NCBI GenBank assembly: GCA_964581565.1
Contig: CAZOOZ010000007.1
Coordinates: 1 to 64,000, forward strand
DNA length: 64,000 bases
Source of the DNA: UBA1433 sp964581565
GTDB lineage: Bacteria > Bacillota > Clostridia > Eubacteriales > UBA1433
Direction of reading: 5' to 3'
Part shown: positions 8,978 to 17,834 of the stretch, piece after piece
Layout: each line of letters begins with the position of its first letter
Position numbering within the stretch: the stretch's first letter is position 1
Translations under genes and position numbers: made by a program
Notes under the pieces: generated by a model
Told to the model about the DNA's origin: nothing
Databases searched by the model: none
What the model saw: the letters and a program-made list of their open reading frames with translations, nothing else

Positions 8978-9556
8978 TTATGCCAATCCCATTCCTTTGT
9001 ATAGCGCTTTAATATTGATATCTGCAAATTGTGCTTTTACATTATCTTTTATTACTTTTTCCCAGTCTATATGTTCTAAGTTCATAGCTTTGATCAAAGA
9101 ACCCAGCAAGACTATATTCATCACTTTTTCATTTCCAAGTTCTTTGGCTATTTCTCCGGCATTGAAAATAACACAGTCTTCGACGTTTTCTTTTATATAC
9201 TCCTTCACTCCTATAGGATATTCAAAAGCGCCCACTAAAATAGGGATCGACATGATTTGATAATCATTGATGACGATCTTACCTCCTATTTTTAAATATT
9301 CAATCCATCTATTGGCTTCTATTTCTTCAAAAGCGACTAAAATATCTGCTTCTCCTTTGTCTATAACAGGAGCATATACCTCGTCCTTGCTGTATACAAT
9401 ATGAGATGTTACACTTCCACCTCTTTGACTCATTCCGTGTATTTCAGACATTTTTACATTATATCCAGCATCCAACAGACCATTTGAAAGTATTTTCGCA
9501 GCAAGAATTGTACCTTGTCCTCCTACTCCGGATAATAATATTTTATTTATTGCCAT
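8978..9556 (-). CDS. iorB: Indolepyruvate:ferredoxin oxidoreductase, beta subunit
   Basis: The small subunit of the enzyme that oxidatively decarboxylates arylpyruvates (from Trp, Phe, Tyr transamination) to aryl-acetyl-CoA, reducing ferredoxin. The 192-residue chain shows the pyruvate/ketoisovalerate oxidoreductase gamma-domain pattern: N-terminal LLSGVGGQGTILAAKIL and SEIHGMSQRGGSVTSHI. The start at 9556 lies one base after the iorA stop and has the family N terminus MAINKILL; a longer frame runs inside iorA. The coupling to iorA fixes the identification. Confidence 0.9.
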   Translation of the reverse strand: MAINKILLSGVGGQGTILAAKILSNGLLDAGYNVKMSEIHGMSQRGGSVTSHIVYSKDEVYAPVIDKGEADILVAFEEIEANRWIEYLKIGGKIVINDYQIMSIPILVGAFEYPIGVKEYIKENVEDCVIFNAGEIAKELGNEKVMNIVLLGSLIKAMNLEHIDWEKVIKDNVKAQFADINIKALYKGMGLA

Positions 9557-9557
9557 A

Positions 9558-11351
9558 TTACACACCTGTCCTTTCGATAGCATTAGACGGGCAAATCTGC
9601 ACGCAGATTCCACAGCCTACACATGTAGAATTAACAATTACTTTTTTCTTTTCTTTGTCAAACTCAAGCCCCGGACATCCGATTGATTTTAAACAAATCT
9701 TGCATCCTATGCATTTTTCATCATTAATTTTTGCTTTATTTTGTTCGTGATATTCTTTTGATTCTTTGGCAGTCAGTTTTTTCATGACGCACGGATATCT
9801 GAAAATAATGACATGCAGTTCATCCGATTCTACTGCTTTTATGAGTGCATCTTCGCTTTCTTTTAAATTTGTAGGATCTACTATTATAATATTTTTTATC
9901 CCGAAAGAAGCACACACATCTTCGATTGCAAAAGGTTCAACTTCTTTTCCTGCGAGTAATCTGCCAGAACCCGGGTTTTCCTGATGCCCTGTCATTGCTG
10001 TTGTTTTATTGTCTAAGATACATATCACCGGTGTTCCTTTATTATAAGCTGTGTTCATTAGGCTGTTGACTCCGGTATGATAAAATGTGGAATCCCCGAT
10101 TACTGCGATTGAACGCTTATCTATGCCGTGTCTGTCAAAAGATGTTTGAGAACCGTGCGCCATGCTGATACTCGCGCCCATGCATACTACATTATCAACC
10201 GCCATAAACGGAGGAATCGCACCAAGTCCGTAACATCCTATATCTCCATGTACGATCGTGTCATATTTTTTTCTTATTTTAGATAAGACAAAAAAGCTTC
10301 CTCTATGTGGACATCCTGCGCAAAGAGCCGGCGGTCGCGGCACCACAAATTCATGTTTGGCCGTAATATACCTTATATCTTCTTTGAAAAATGTCTTTTT
10401 TAACATTGGTACACTGTATTCTCCGGAATATGGATTAAATCCTGCTTCTACAAATGCATCTTTACCTACGCATTCAATGCCTTCATTTTTTAGATGGTTT
10501 TCTATATAAGGCATCAATTCTTCAATAACAATCACTTTTTTCATTTCTGACGCAAATTCTTTTATTTTTTGCATTGGCATCGGATAAGAAAAACCAATTT
10601 TAAAATATGAAACTTTATCACCAAATACTTCTTTAGCATAATAATAAGGAATGCCCGAAGAAATTATTCCTATATCCTTATTGTTGTACTCTATGTAATT
10701 ATATTTGCTGCTGTAGGATAGCTCTGTTAATTCTTCTGTACGTTTACTTACTCTCGCAAACATTCCAACCATCGCGGCGGGCAGCGGCACTTTTGGTTCT
10801 TTGCTTATTATTTGAGGTTCTTTATCGACTCTGTCGGAAAAAATTACGGGAGATTTACTATGACATACTCTTCCCGTCATTCTGAGAGTTACGAGCGTTT
10901 TATGTTTTTCGCTTATTTCATAAGCATCTTTAATCATGTCAACAACTTCCTGACTGTCTGACGGTTCGAACATCGGCATATTTGAAAAGGCCGCAAAAAT
11001 TCTATTATCTTGCTCATCTTGTGAAGAATAATATCCCGGCTCATCACAGATCACTAATATCAGCCCTCCGTCAATACCAGGTAACGAAATTGACATAAAA
11101 GGATCGGCCGCAACATTTAGCCCGACAACTTTCATTGCTGCCATTGATCGCATCCCGGCTTGAGCCGAACCGATCGCTGCTTCGAGTGACACTTTTTCAT
11201 TTGTAGCCCATTCAGAATAAATTTCACTATATTCTCCTACCTCTTTTAAAATTTCTGAACTTGGAGTGCCGGGATAGGCCGATGCAAATACTGCTCCCGC
11301 CTCGTAAATGCCTCGAGCCACTGCTTCGTTACCTGTTAAAAATTCTTTCAT
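9558..11351 (-). CDS. iorA: Indolepyruvate:ferredoxin oxidoreductase, alpha subunit
   Basis: Thiamine-pyrophosphate-dependent catalytic subunit of the arylpyruvate ferredoxin oxidoreductase. Order of parts: N-terminal pyruvate-ferredoxin-oxidoreductase domain (FLTGNEAVARGIYEAGA; AYPGTPSSEI), TPP-binding domain with GDIGCYGLG and the diphosphate-binding IGDSTFYHTG and NKTTAMTGHQ segments, and a C-terminal ferredoxin-like tail with two [4Fe-4S] motifs (CIGCKICLKSIGCP and CVGCGICVQICP). The first cluster has four residues between its third and fourth cysteine. Length is 597, normal. The start at 11351 has AGGAGTAATATAT upstream. A sigma-A promoter and a palindrome lie ahead of it. The pair implies anaerobic amino-acid fermentation. 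Confidence 0.94.
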   Translation of the reverse strand: MKEFLTGNEAVARGIYEAGAVFASAYPGTPSSEILKEVGEYSEIYSEWATNEKVSLEAAIGSAQAGMRSMAAMKVVGLNVAADPFMSISLPGIDGGLILVICDEPGYYSSQDEQDNRIFAAFSNMPMFEPSDSQEVVDMIKDAYEISEKHKTLVTLRMTGRVCHSKSPVIFSDRVDKEPQIISKEPKVPLPAAMVGMFARVSKRTEELTELSYSSKYNYIEYNNKDIGIISSGIPYYYAKEVFGDKVSYFKIGFSYPMPMQKIKEFASEMKKVIVIEELMPYIENHLKNEGIECVGKDAFVEAGFNPYSGEYSVPMLKKTFFKEDIRYITAKHEFVVPRPPALCAGCPHRGSFFVLSKIRKKYDTIVHGDIGCYGLGAIPPFMAVDNVVCMGASISMAHGSQTSFDRHGIDKRSIAVIGDSTFYHTGVNSLMNTAYNKGTPVICILDNKTTAMTGHQENPGSGRLLAGKEVEPFAIEDVCASFGIKNIIIVDPTNLKESEDALIKAVESDELHVIIFRYPCVMKKLTAKESKEYHEQNKAKINDEKCIGCKICLKSIGCPGLEFDKEKKKVIVNSTCVGCGICVQICPSNAIERTGV

Positions 11352-11394
11352 ATATATTACTCCTTTAATAAATAGTAGTTTTATTATATTTTTT

Positions 11395-11416
11395 TGCAAA
11401 TGATATAACATTTGCA
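11395..11416. repeat. 22-base palindrome in the iorA leader
   Basis: Perfect 8-base arms TGCAAATG and CATTTGCA around ATATAA, located between the promoter and the iorA start codon. There is no T-run next to it on the minus strand, so an operator is more likely than a terminator. The regulator is unknown. Confidence 0.5.
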
Positions 11417-11479
11417 TGGCTCAATATCTATTTTACTATTTTTGTATTTTGTATTATTGTTTGCTTGTATTACATGTGC

Positions 11480-11508
11480 ATTGTAATATATTCATTAAAA
11501 TTTGTCAA
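11480..11508 (-). promoter_or_regulatory. Promoter for iorAB
   Basis: On the minus strand, a perfect -35 TTGACA (11508-11503) and -10 TACAAT (11485-11480) with a 17-base spacer, giving a leader of roughly 120 bases before iorA. Confidence 0.7.
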
Positions 11509-11517
11509 TAAATAAAA

Positions 11518-11540
11518 AAAGAGCGATAAAATCGCTCTTT
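11518..11540 (-). terminator. Intrinsic terminator after the ilvD cluster
   Basis: Stem AAAGAGCGAT / ATCGCTCTTT with a 3-base loop and, on the minus strand, a long T-run. It starts 6 bases after the last dehydratase and separates that cluster from iorAB. Confidence 0.85.
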
Positions 11541-11546
11541 TAATTT

Positions 11547-13223
11547 TTATTCTAATACTCCGCCTTTATCGGCCGATTTAGCTAATTTAGAATAAATTGA
11601 TAAGTATCCGGTTAAATCCTTTGGTTCATACTGCCACTGTGCTTTGCGCGCCGTAAGCTCTTCATCGCTGACATGGAGTGTCAATTCTTTATTGATAACA
11701 TCGATTGTTATTTTGTCTCCATCTTTCACAAGTGCAATCGGACCGCCCGCTGCCGCTTCAGGAGAAATGTGCCCGACAAAGCATCCGTTGTTCGTGCCTG
11801 AAAAACGTCCGTCTGTAATAAGAGCGGCGCTTTTTGCGAGCCCTTGTCCATGCATCATTTTCATCGTTACCGCCATTTCCCTCATACCTGGACCGCCCTT
11901 TGGTCCTTCATAGCGAATGACAACCACATGTCCGGGTTTGATTTTCTTCTCTTGTAATGCGGTGATACTTTCTTCTTCGCTGTCAAAACAAATAGCCTCT
12001 CCCGTGAACTGTCTGACTTCTTCTGCAATCGCTGCAGGTTTTGCCACTCCCGTATCAGGCGCTAAATTTCCTCTCATGATTGCAAGCCCACCCAGTGTGC
12101 TGTGAGGATTATCCAACGTTCTTATCATATCGTCATTTAGCGGATAACAAAAAACATAATCTTCAATATTCTCCCCAATTGTCTTCCCTGTAACTGTCAA
12201 TGCATCCAAGTCTAACTTAGATTTCAGATTTTGTAATACCTTGGGCACGGCACCCGCTTTAAAGTAATCCTCCATATCCCAGTCATTACTTGCCGGATTA
12301 ATTCTTGCAATATGCGGAATCAGTTTGCTTTGTTTATCAAATTCCTTCATGATTTCATCTGTATCCATGCCTGCAAGATATCCGATTGCACATAAATGAA
12401 TAACGGCATTTGTGCTTCCACCTGAAGCCATTACATATCTTATTGCGTTTCGAATACTTTTCTGTGTGATAATATCACTTGGTTTGATTCCGTCTACTAC
12501 TAATTCAACAATTTTTTCTCCCGTACTTTGAGCTGCTCTGAAGCGTTCAGAATACACTGCGGGAATTGCGGCGGCTCCAGGCAATACCATTCCAAGCGCT
12601 TCGGCTGTGCAACACATTGTATTTGCAGTGCCGTAAAACTGACAAGAACCACAAGTAGGTGTACATACTTTTGTCAAATTTTCTAAATCCTGCCATGTTA
12701 TTTTCCCAACTTGCTGCATTCCGGCAGCTTCTGCAACGGTTGATAAATCAGCCTTTGATTTTTCTCCGAAAGCAGGACCTGAAAGCATAGGGCCACCAGG
12801 CAAGAATATTGCCGGTATATTTGCTCTGATTGCTCCCATCAACATACCCGGTACAATCTTATCGCATGAAGCCAGTAAAACAATGCCGTCCAATTGATGC
12901 GCTTTTGCCATGATCTCAATTGTATAAGCTATAACATCGCGCGACGGCAATGTATAGAAATTCCCCACATGTCCGTTGGCCACTCCGTCACAGCATGCAA
13001 TTGTGCCGAATTCAACAGCTGTTCCGCCTGCTCTGTAAATACCTTTTTTTACAAATTCGGCTACCTGCCTTAAATTCGAATGACCGGGAACCAATTCATT
13101 AAATGAATTGGCGATCCCTATTATCGGTCTGTTTGTATCCTCTTCTGAAAAACCATTTGCTTTATAGAACACAGTATTAAGTACATTATCTTTTGAATTA
13201 AAATTTGTTTTATATTCCTTCAT
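11547..13223 (-). CDS. ilvD: IlvD/Edd-family dehydratase, copy 1 (dihydroxy-acid dehydratase-like)
   Basis: An iron-sulfur dehydratase of the family that makes 2-keto acids from 2,3-dihydroxy acids (valine/isoleucine pathway) or from sugar acids. Visible landmarks are NSFNELVPGH, the SCDKIVPGMLMG segment with a cluster-ligand cysteine, PTCGSCQFYGTANTM with another, and the C-terminal DGRFSGTNNGCFVGHISPEAA that holds the active-site serine. It resembles the E. coli IlvD layout (VPGH in place of the TPCN of [2Fe-2S] types). IACCDGVANGH replaces the more usual IAVxDGIAMGH. Length 558 is normal. It is the last of three related genes in tandem. Which copy serves branched-chain amino acid synthesis, if any, cannot be told; no other ilv or leu gene is in the window. 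Confidence 0.82.
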   Translation of the reverse strand: MKEYKTNFNSKDNVLNTVFYKANGFSEEDTNRPIIGIANSFNELVPGHSNLRQVAEFVKKGIYRAGGTAVEFGTIACCDGVANGHVGNFYTLPSRDVIAYTIEIMAKAHQLDGIVLLASCDKIVPGMLMGAIRANIPAIFLPGGPMLSGPAFGEKSKADLSTVAEAAGMQQVGKITWQDLENLTKVCTPTCGSCQFYGTANTMCCTAEALGMVLPGAAAIPAVYSERFRAAQSTGEKIVELVVDGIKPSDIITQKSIRNAIRYVMASGGSTNAVIHLCAIGYLAGMDTDEIMKEFDKQSKLIPHIARINPASNDWDMEDYFKAGAVPKVLQNLKSKLDLDALTVTGKTIGENIEDYVFCYPLNDDMIRTLDNPHSTLGGLAIMRGNLAPDTGVAKPAAIAEEVRQFTGEAICFDSEEESITALQEKKIKPGHVVVIRYEGPKGGPGMREMAVTMKMMHGQGLAKSAALITDGRFSGTNNGCFVGHISPEAAAGGPIALVKDGDKITIDVINKELTLHVSDEELTARKAQWQYEPKDLTGYLSIYSKLAKSADKGGVLE

Positions 13224-13273
13224 AACTTTTTCCTTTAAAATGATTAAAATAAACAGTATATAAATATAAATGA

Positions 13274-14968
13274 CTATTTTAGAAGCTGTTTATAGTCGAG
13301 AACTCCGCCTTTATCGGCTGAACGAGCCAATACTGCATATCTTGCCAAATATCCTTCCAATTCTTTCGGTTGATATTTCCATTCCTTTCTTCTTGCTTCT
13401 AACTCTTCATCACTGACATGAAGTGTTAGTTCTTTTTTAATAACATCGATTGTTATTTTATCTCCATCTTTGACCAAAGCCAGCGGTCCTCCAACAGCCG
13501 CCTCCGGTGACACATGCCCAACAAAACAACCGTTGTTAGTGCCCGAAAATCTTCCGTCTGTTACCAAGGCTGTGCTTTTTGCAAGACCTTGTCCATATAA
13601 CAGCTTCATTGGCTGGTACATTTCCCGCATGCCGGGGCCACCTTTTGGTCCTTCATAACGAATGACCACTACATCGCCTGCTTTAATTTTAAGCTGTTCT
13701 AATGCTTTTGTACATTCTTCCTCGCTGTCGAAACAAACAGCCGTACCTGTAAAACATCTTATTTCTTCCGCTATTGCAGCAGGCTTTGACACGGCCGTAT
13801 CAGGAGCTAAGTTACCTCGCATAATTGCAACGCCTCCAAGCGTGCTGTGAGGGTTATCAAGCGTTCTTATCAGATCATCATTTGGAGGATATGCGAAGGT
13901 GTGTTCTTCCAGATTTTCTTTTAAGCTTTTACCAGTCACAGTCATGACATTTAAATTTAATTTATCTTTGATATTCATCATAACTTTTGGTATGCCGCCC
14001 GCCTTATAAAAATCTTCCATATCATAAACAAGCGAAGCCGGGTTGACACTTGCAATATGAGGTACCTTATCGCTTTGAATATCAAATTCTTCCATGACTT
14101 TATCAGTATCTATGCCGATTTCATAAGCCAATGCCGGCAGATGAAGAACGGCATTTGTGCTTCCTCCCGATGCCATGCACACGGCAATCGCATTTTGAAT
14201 GGATTCAAAAGTAATTATTTGTCTTGCTTTTATGCCGTTTAAAACAAGTTCCACGATTTTTTCTCCGGATTCCTGCGCACATCTGAACCGTTCAGAATAA
14301 ACAGCCGGTATCAAGGCTCCTCCTGGAAGCACCATTCCCAATGCTTCTGCCAGACAACACATTGTGTTAGCCGTACCATAGAAAGCACAAGATCCACAAG
14401 TCGGACTCACCACTTCAGCTAATTTATCTACATCCTGCTGAGTAATTTTTCCTGCTTGCATCATTCCGACCGCTTCTGAAACCGCTGTGCCGTCTGCTTT
14501 CGCTTTCGCACCAAAAGCAGGACCGCCAAGCATCGGACCACCAGGAACAATAATTGCCGGAATATTGGCTCTTGCCGCCGCCATCAGCATACCGGGTACA
14601 ATTTTATCACAAGAACCAAGCAATACAATGCCATCCAATTTATGTGCTTTAATCATGACTTCGATGCTGTCCGCAATAACTTCTCTCGAAGGCAGAATAT
14701 AATACATACCTGCATGTCCTTGCGCGATACCGTCACAACAAGCAATCGTACCGAATTCAACAGCCGTGCCGCCACCACGGTAAACGCCTTTTTTAACAAA
14801 CTCAGAAACTTGCCTTAGATTATAATGTCCCGGAACAAGCTCGTTAAATGAATTGGCAATGCCAATAATCGGTCTGTGAATATCATCATTGCTCATACCC
14901 ATTCCCGACCATAATGTTTTATGAAACATTTTATCTCCAGCATCATGCTCTAGAATTTTCTGATTCAT
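13274..14968 (-). CDS. ilvD: IlvD/Edd-family dehydratase, copy 2
   Basis: The middle paralogue of the tandem set, 564 residues. It keeps the same landmarks: NSFNELVPGHYNLRQ, IACCDGIAQGHAGM, GSCDKIVPGMLMA, PTCGSCAFYGTANTM and DGRFSGTNNGCFVGHVSPEAA. It differs from copy 1 at many scattered positions and has a longer C terminus (ending YKQLLK), so it is a diverged gene and not an assembly duplicate. The start follows AAGGAGGTTAAAT. Only 50 bases separate it from copy 1, and 26 from copy 3, so one transcript probably covers all three. It may act on a different 2,3-dihydroxy or sugar acid, but this is inference. Confidence 0.82.
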   Translation of the reverse strand: MNQKILEHDAGDKMFHKTLWSGMGMSNDDIHRPIIGIANSFNELVPGHYNLRQVSEFVKKGVYRGGGTAVEFGTIACCDGIAQGHAGMYYILPSREVIADSIEVMIKAHKLDGIVLLGSCDKIVPGMLMAAARANIPAIIVPGGPMLGGPAFGAKAKADGTAVSEAVGMMQAGKITQQDVDKLAEVVSPTCGSCAFYGTANTMCCLAEALGMVLPGGALIPAVYSERFRCAQESGEKIVELVLNGIKARQIITFESIQNAIAVCMASGGSTNAVLHLPALAYEIGIDTDKVMEEFDIQSDKVPHIASVNPASLVYDMEDFYKAGGIPKVMMNIKDKLNLNVMTVTGKSLKENLEEHTFAYPPNDDLIRTLDNPHSTLGGVAIMRGNLAPDTAVSKPAAIAEEIRCFTGTAVCFDSEEECTKALEQLKIKAGDVVVIRYEGPKGGPGMREMYQPMKLLYGQGLAKSTALVTDGRFSGTNNGCFVGHVSPEAAVGGPLALVKDGDKITIDVIKKELTLHVSDEELEARRKEWKYQPKELEGYLARYAVLARSADKGGVLDYKQLLK

Positions 14969-14994
14969 ATTTAACCTCCTTAAAAATGTTTATT

Positions 14995-16677
14995 TTATTC
15001 TAAAACGCCGCCTTTATCGGCAGATTTCGCTAATTTTGCATATCGCGCCAAATAACCTTTTGTTTTCTTAGGCTGATATTTCCAATCTGCTTTACGCTTT
15101 GCCAACTCTTCATCACTTACATGAAGGGTAATATTTTTATTGATAACATCGATAGTTATCTTATCTCCGTCTTTCACCAATGCAATCGGGCCGCCGACTG
15201 CAGCTTCAGGAGAAATATGCCCTACGAAACATCCGTTATTTGTTCCCGAAAAACGTCCGTCCGTGATAAGTGCTGTACAAGTTGCAAGTCCTTGCCCATT
15301 TAAGAATTTCATTGGCTGATACATTTCTCTCATTCCGGGTCCGCCTTTTGGCCCTTCATAACGGATTACTACAACATGCCCGGGTTTTACTTTAAGTTCT
15401 TTCAACGCAGCAGAACATTCTTCTTCGCTGTTAAAACATATCGCTTCTCCTGTGAATTGTCTAACCTCTTCTTTAATTGCCGCAGGCTTTGCAACTCCTG
15501 TATCAGGAGCCAAATTTCCGCGCATAATGGCAAGGCCTCCAAGTGTGCTGTGAGGATTATCTATTGTTCTCACTAAATCATCATCTGCCGGATATGGCGA
15601 AATATATTCGTCTAAATTCTCACCCATTGTTTTCGCTGTCACTGTAAGTGCATCTGTTTGAATCAAAGACTTAATATTTTTCATAACTTTAGGTACCCCA
15701 CCGGCTTTATACCAATCTTCCATGTCCCAAACATTACTTGCCGGATTGACTGTGACGATCACCGGAACTTTTTGACTTTGTTCATTAAATTCTTTTAATA
15801 TCAAATCAGGATCCATATCCAATTCATAAGCAAGTGCACAAATATGAATCACCGCATTCGTGCTCCCTCCGGAAGCCATACAAAGGCTAATTGCATTTTG
15901 AATAGCTTCAAAAGTTAAAACATCCTTTGATGTGATACCCTTTTTCACAAGTTCTACAATGGCTTCACCGGATTTTTGCGCTGCTCTCAAACGTTCAGAA
16001 TAAACGGCGGGTATCAATGCAGAACCAGGAAGCGACAATCCCAGAGCTTCTGCTACCGCTGTCATCGTGTTGGCGGTTCCATACATTGAGCAGGATCCGC
16101 ATGTCGGCATTGTAAGTGTTGCAAGATTACGTACTTCTTGCTCCGTGGCTTTACCTACCTGCATCATTCCCATCGCTTCAGTATAGGCAGTGCCGTCTGT
16201 TTTCTTCTTTTTGCCAAATGCCGGTCCGCCAAGCATTGGCCCGCCGGCTACAAGAATCGTCGGAATATTTAATCTGGCCGCAGCTATCAGCATGCCGGGT
16301 ATGATTTTATCACATGAACCAAGTAGAACCAGTCCATCAAAATGATGTATTTTAACCATCGTCTCAATACTATCGGCTATTACTTCTCTTGAAGGCAAAA
16401 TATATAAATTCCCTTCATGCCCTGTTGCCACACCGTCACAACCTGCAATTGTGCCAAATTCAACAGCAGTTCCTCCTGCCCTGTAAATACCTTTTTTTAC
16501 GAAATCCGCAACTTGTCGTAAATTCATATGCCCAGGCACTATTTCATTAAATGAATTAGCTATACCGATGATCGGCCTTTTTAAATCGTCATCTGAACAC
16601 CCAAATGCTTTGTAAAACATTAAATTATTTAGGTCTTCAAGTTTTTCTGATGAAAAATTCGGCTTATATTCTTTCAT
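14995..16677 (-). CDS. ilvD: IlvD/Edd-family dehydratase, copy 3
   Basis: The first gene of the tandem set, 560 residues, with NSFNEIVPGHMNLRQ, IAGCDGVATGHEGN, GSCDKIIPGMLIA, PTCGSCSMYGTANTM and DGRFSGTNNGCFVGHISPEAA. At the IACCDG site of the other two copies it has IAGCDG, and its CGSC motif is followed by SMYGTANTM, so small differences cluster at the metal site. The start follows CAGGAGGTCAGA. The upstream region carries an 11-base inverted repeat that includes a -10 like box. The family also includes sugar-acid dehydratases, so the dihydroxy-acid label is provisional. Confidence 0.82.
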   Translation of the reverse strand: MKEYKPNFSSEKLEDLNNLMFYKAFGCSDDDLKRPIIGIANSFNEIVPGHMNLRQVADFVKKGIYRAGGTAVEFGTIAGCDGVATGHEGNLYILPSREVIADSIETMVKIHHFDGLVLLGSCDKIIPGMLIAAARLNIPTILVAGGPMLGGPAFGKKKKTDGTAYTEAMGMMQVGKATEQEVRNLATLTMPTCGSCSMYGTANTMTAVAEALGLSLPGSALIPAVYSERLRAAQKSGEAIVELVKKGITSKDVLTFEAIQNAISLCMASGGSTNAVIHICALAYELDMDPDLILKEFNEQSQKVPVIVTVNPASNVWDMEDWYKAGGVPKVMKNIKSLIQTDALTVTAKTMGENLDEYISPYPADDDLVRTIDNPHSTLGGLAIMRGNLAPDTGVAKPAAIKEEVRQFTGEAICFNSEEECSAALKELKVKPGHVVVIRYEGPKGGPGMREMYQPMKFLNGQGLATCTALITDGRFSGTNNGCFVGHISPEAAVGGPIALVKDGDKITIDVINKNITLHVSDEELAKRKADWKYQPKKTKGYLARYAKLAKSADKGGVLE

Positions 16678-16717
16678 TCTGACCTCCTGAAAAATTAAAT
16701 TTAAAATAAAGTATAAA

Positions 16718-16755
16718 TATAGTATAATAATTTTATTATTTAATATTATACTATA
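16718..16755. repeat. Inverted repeat upstream of the dehydratase cluster
   Basis: Arms TATAGTATAAT (16718-16728) and its complement (16745-16755) are 16 bases apart. Each arm includes TATAAT on one strand, so the minus-strand copy may be the -10 box of the dehydratase promoter. The pattern suits a dimeric repressor site, but AT-richness makes chance symmetry possible. Confidence 0.4.
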
Positions 16756-16896
16756 AATTAAAACGATTAAAAGCAGATTTCATAAATAAATTGTTTTTAA
16801 TATACTAATTAACTAAATGTATTGATTAGATTTAAATGATTTTTAAAAAAAGATTGATTAAAATATATAAAATTTAGTTATAGGAGCAAATAATAC

Positions 16897-17127
16897 ATGA
16901 AAAAAAAATTATATAAAGATAAAAATACAGGAATTCTTTCCGGTGTATGCTCTGGAATAGCTCAATATTTAAATATTGATGTCACAATTGTAAGGATACT
17001 ATACATACTTTTATCCATATTCAGCGCAGCATTCCCGGGTATTATTGTATACATTATATTGATATTCATTTTGCCTGATAAATCTGATATTGGTTTTACC
17101 GATTATCGTATAGATGATGAAAAATAA
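16897..17127 (+). CDS. PspC-domain membrane protein
   Basis: A 76-residue protein matching the PspC domain: the N-terminal KKKLYKDKNTGILSGVCSGIAQYLNIDVTIVRI carries the conserved GVCSGIAxYLxID pattern, and a single or re-entrant membrane segment covers about residues 33-60 (LLSIFSAAFPGIIVYIILIFILP). Family members are linked to phage-shock and envelope-stress responses, sometimes as membrane partners of regulators. Here it is a stand-alone small version. AGGAG lies 12 bases upstream of the ATG. It is divergent from the dehydratase cluster and followed by another small gene. Confidence 0.85.
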   Translation: MKKKLYKDKNTGILSGVCSGIAQYLNIDVTIVRILYILLSIFSAAFPGIIVYIILIFILPDKSDIGFTDYRIDDEK

Positions 17128-17219
17128 ATATTTCCAATTACTTTACTGATTTTAAAATGAATAGTTTCGCCAGTTTTTAAGATAATAATTTACGAGTATA
17201 TTATAAGGAGTGAGTTATT

Positions 17220-17399
17220 ATGGATAGAGAAACTTATACGAAAATTGCGCAGAACTGTTCTGAATTCAGACCTGTTGCAGATATGTTCAAAAATGCTGTC
17301 GACGCCGGAGCTCCCACTTGCCTGAATTGCAAACATTTAAAACATGGTATTTGTAATTTGGATTTAATTGATCCTATCAAACAAAATTTACAAAGTTAA
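17220..17399 (+). CDS. Small Cys-rich protein of 59 residues, function unknown
   Basis: A short open frame beginning MDRETYTKIAQNCSEFR and ending DPIKQNLQS. It is supported by AAGGAGTGAGTTATT directly before the ATG and by a terminator overlapping its stop codon. The second half carries CLNCKHLKHGIC, a CxxC pair with a third cysteine six residues on, plus two histidines and another cysteine at position 13; this looks like a small zinc or iron-sulfur site. No membrane segment. I do not recognise the family. Confidence 0.65.
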   Translation: MDRETYTKIAQNCSEFRPVADMFKNAVDAGAPTCLNCKHLKHGICNLDLIDPIKQNLQS

Positions 17400-17418
17400 A
17401 AGCGGCTAAGCCGCTTTT
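17398..17418 (+). terminator. Terminator after the 59-residue protein gene
   Basis: Stem AAAAGCGGC / GCCGCTTTT with a 3-base loop. It overlaps the last two bases of the preceding stop codon, and the T-run is only four long. Confidence 0.7.
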
Positions 17419-17514
17419 AACTTTAAATAATAGCCGTGATCTTAAGATATTGACTATTTTTATTAAGTTTGTTAGAATACTAAATTATATGCAGAAAGAT
17501 GTGAGGATTTAATT

Positions 17515-17820
17515 TTGGAAGGATATTTGAAATGGGCAAAAGCATTGCGGATTATATTCTATGTCGGTATCGTTATTGATGTTGCTCTGTTGATTTTTAT
17601 TATTTACAGCAAAGATTTTACAAATTTTTTAATTTTGGGAATATTGGTTGTACTTACAGTCTGGTCAAAATCATTAAGCAAGCAAATGGAAAAAATATAT
17701 TATGATAATCCCAATGCAGAATTAATAGATATATTTGAATTAAAATACAAAGCAGATAAAGAAGAAAAAAGACAAAAAGAAGAATATAAAAAACAGAAAA
17801 AAAATATAGAAAAAACATAA
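17515..17820 (+). CDS. Small membrane protein with charged C-terminal helix, function unknown
   Basis: A 101-residue protein with two membrane helices (about 8-28 and 34-50) and a long, highly charged Lys/Glu C terminus (about 60-101, e.g. KADKEEKRQKEEYKKQKK) that probably forms a cytoplasmic helix or coiled coil. The start is TTG, preceded by GTGAGG at suitable spacing. It sits between two terminators, convergent with the two-component operon. No family recognised. Confidence 0.6.
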   Translation: MEGYLKWAKALRIIFYVGIVIDVALLIFIIYSKDFTNFLILGILVVLTVWSKSLSKQMEKIYYDNPNAELIDIFELKYKADKEEKRQKEEYKKQKKNIEKT

Positions 17821-17834
17821 ATACTTCTTACTTA

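Noticed and set aside
11547..16677. Three similar dehydratase genes as an assembly duplication
   Set aside because: The copies differ throughout in amino acids, lengths and intergenic sequence, so they are real diverged paralogues.
16678..16896. T-box or amino-acid attenuator before the dehydratase operon
   Set aside because: No specifier loop, T-box sequence, leader peptide or terminator pair is present in this AT-rich gap.
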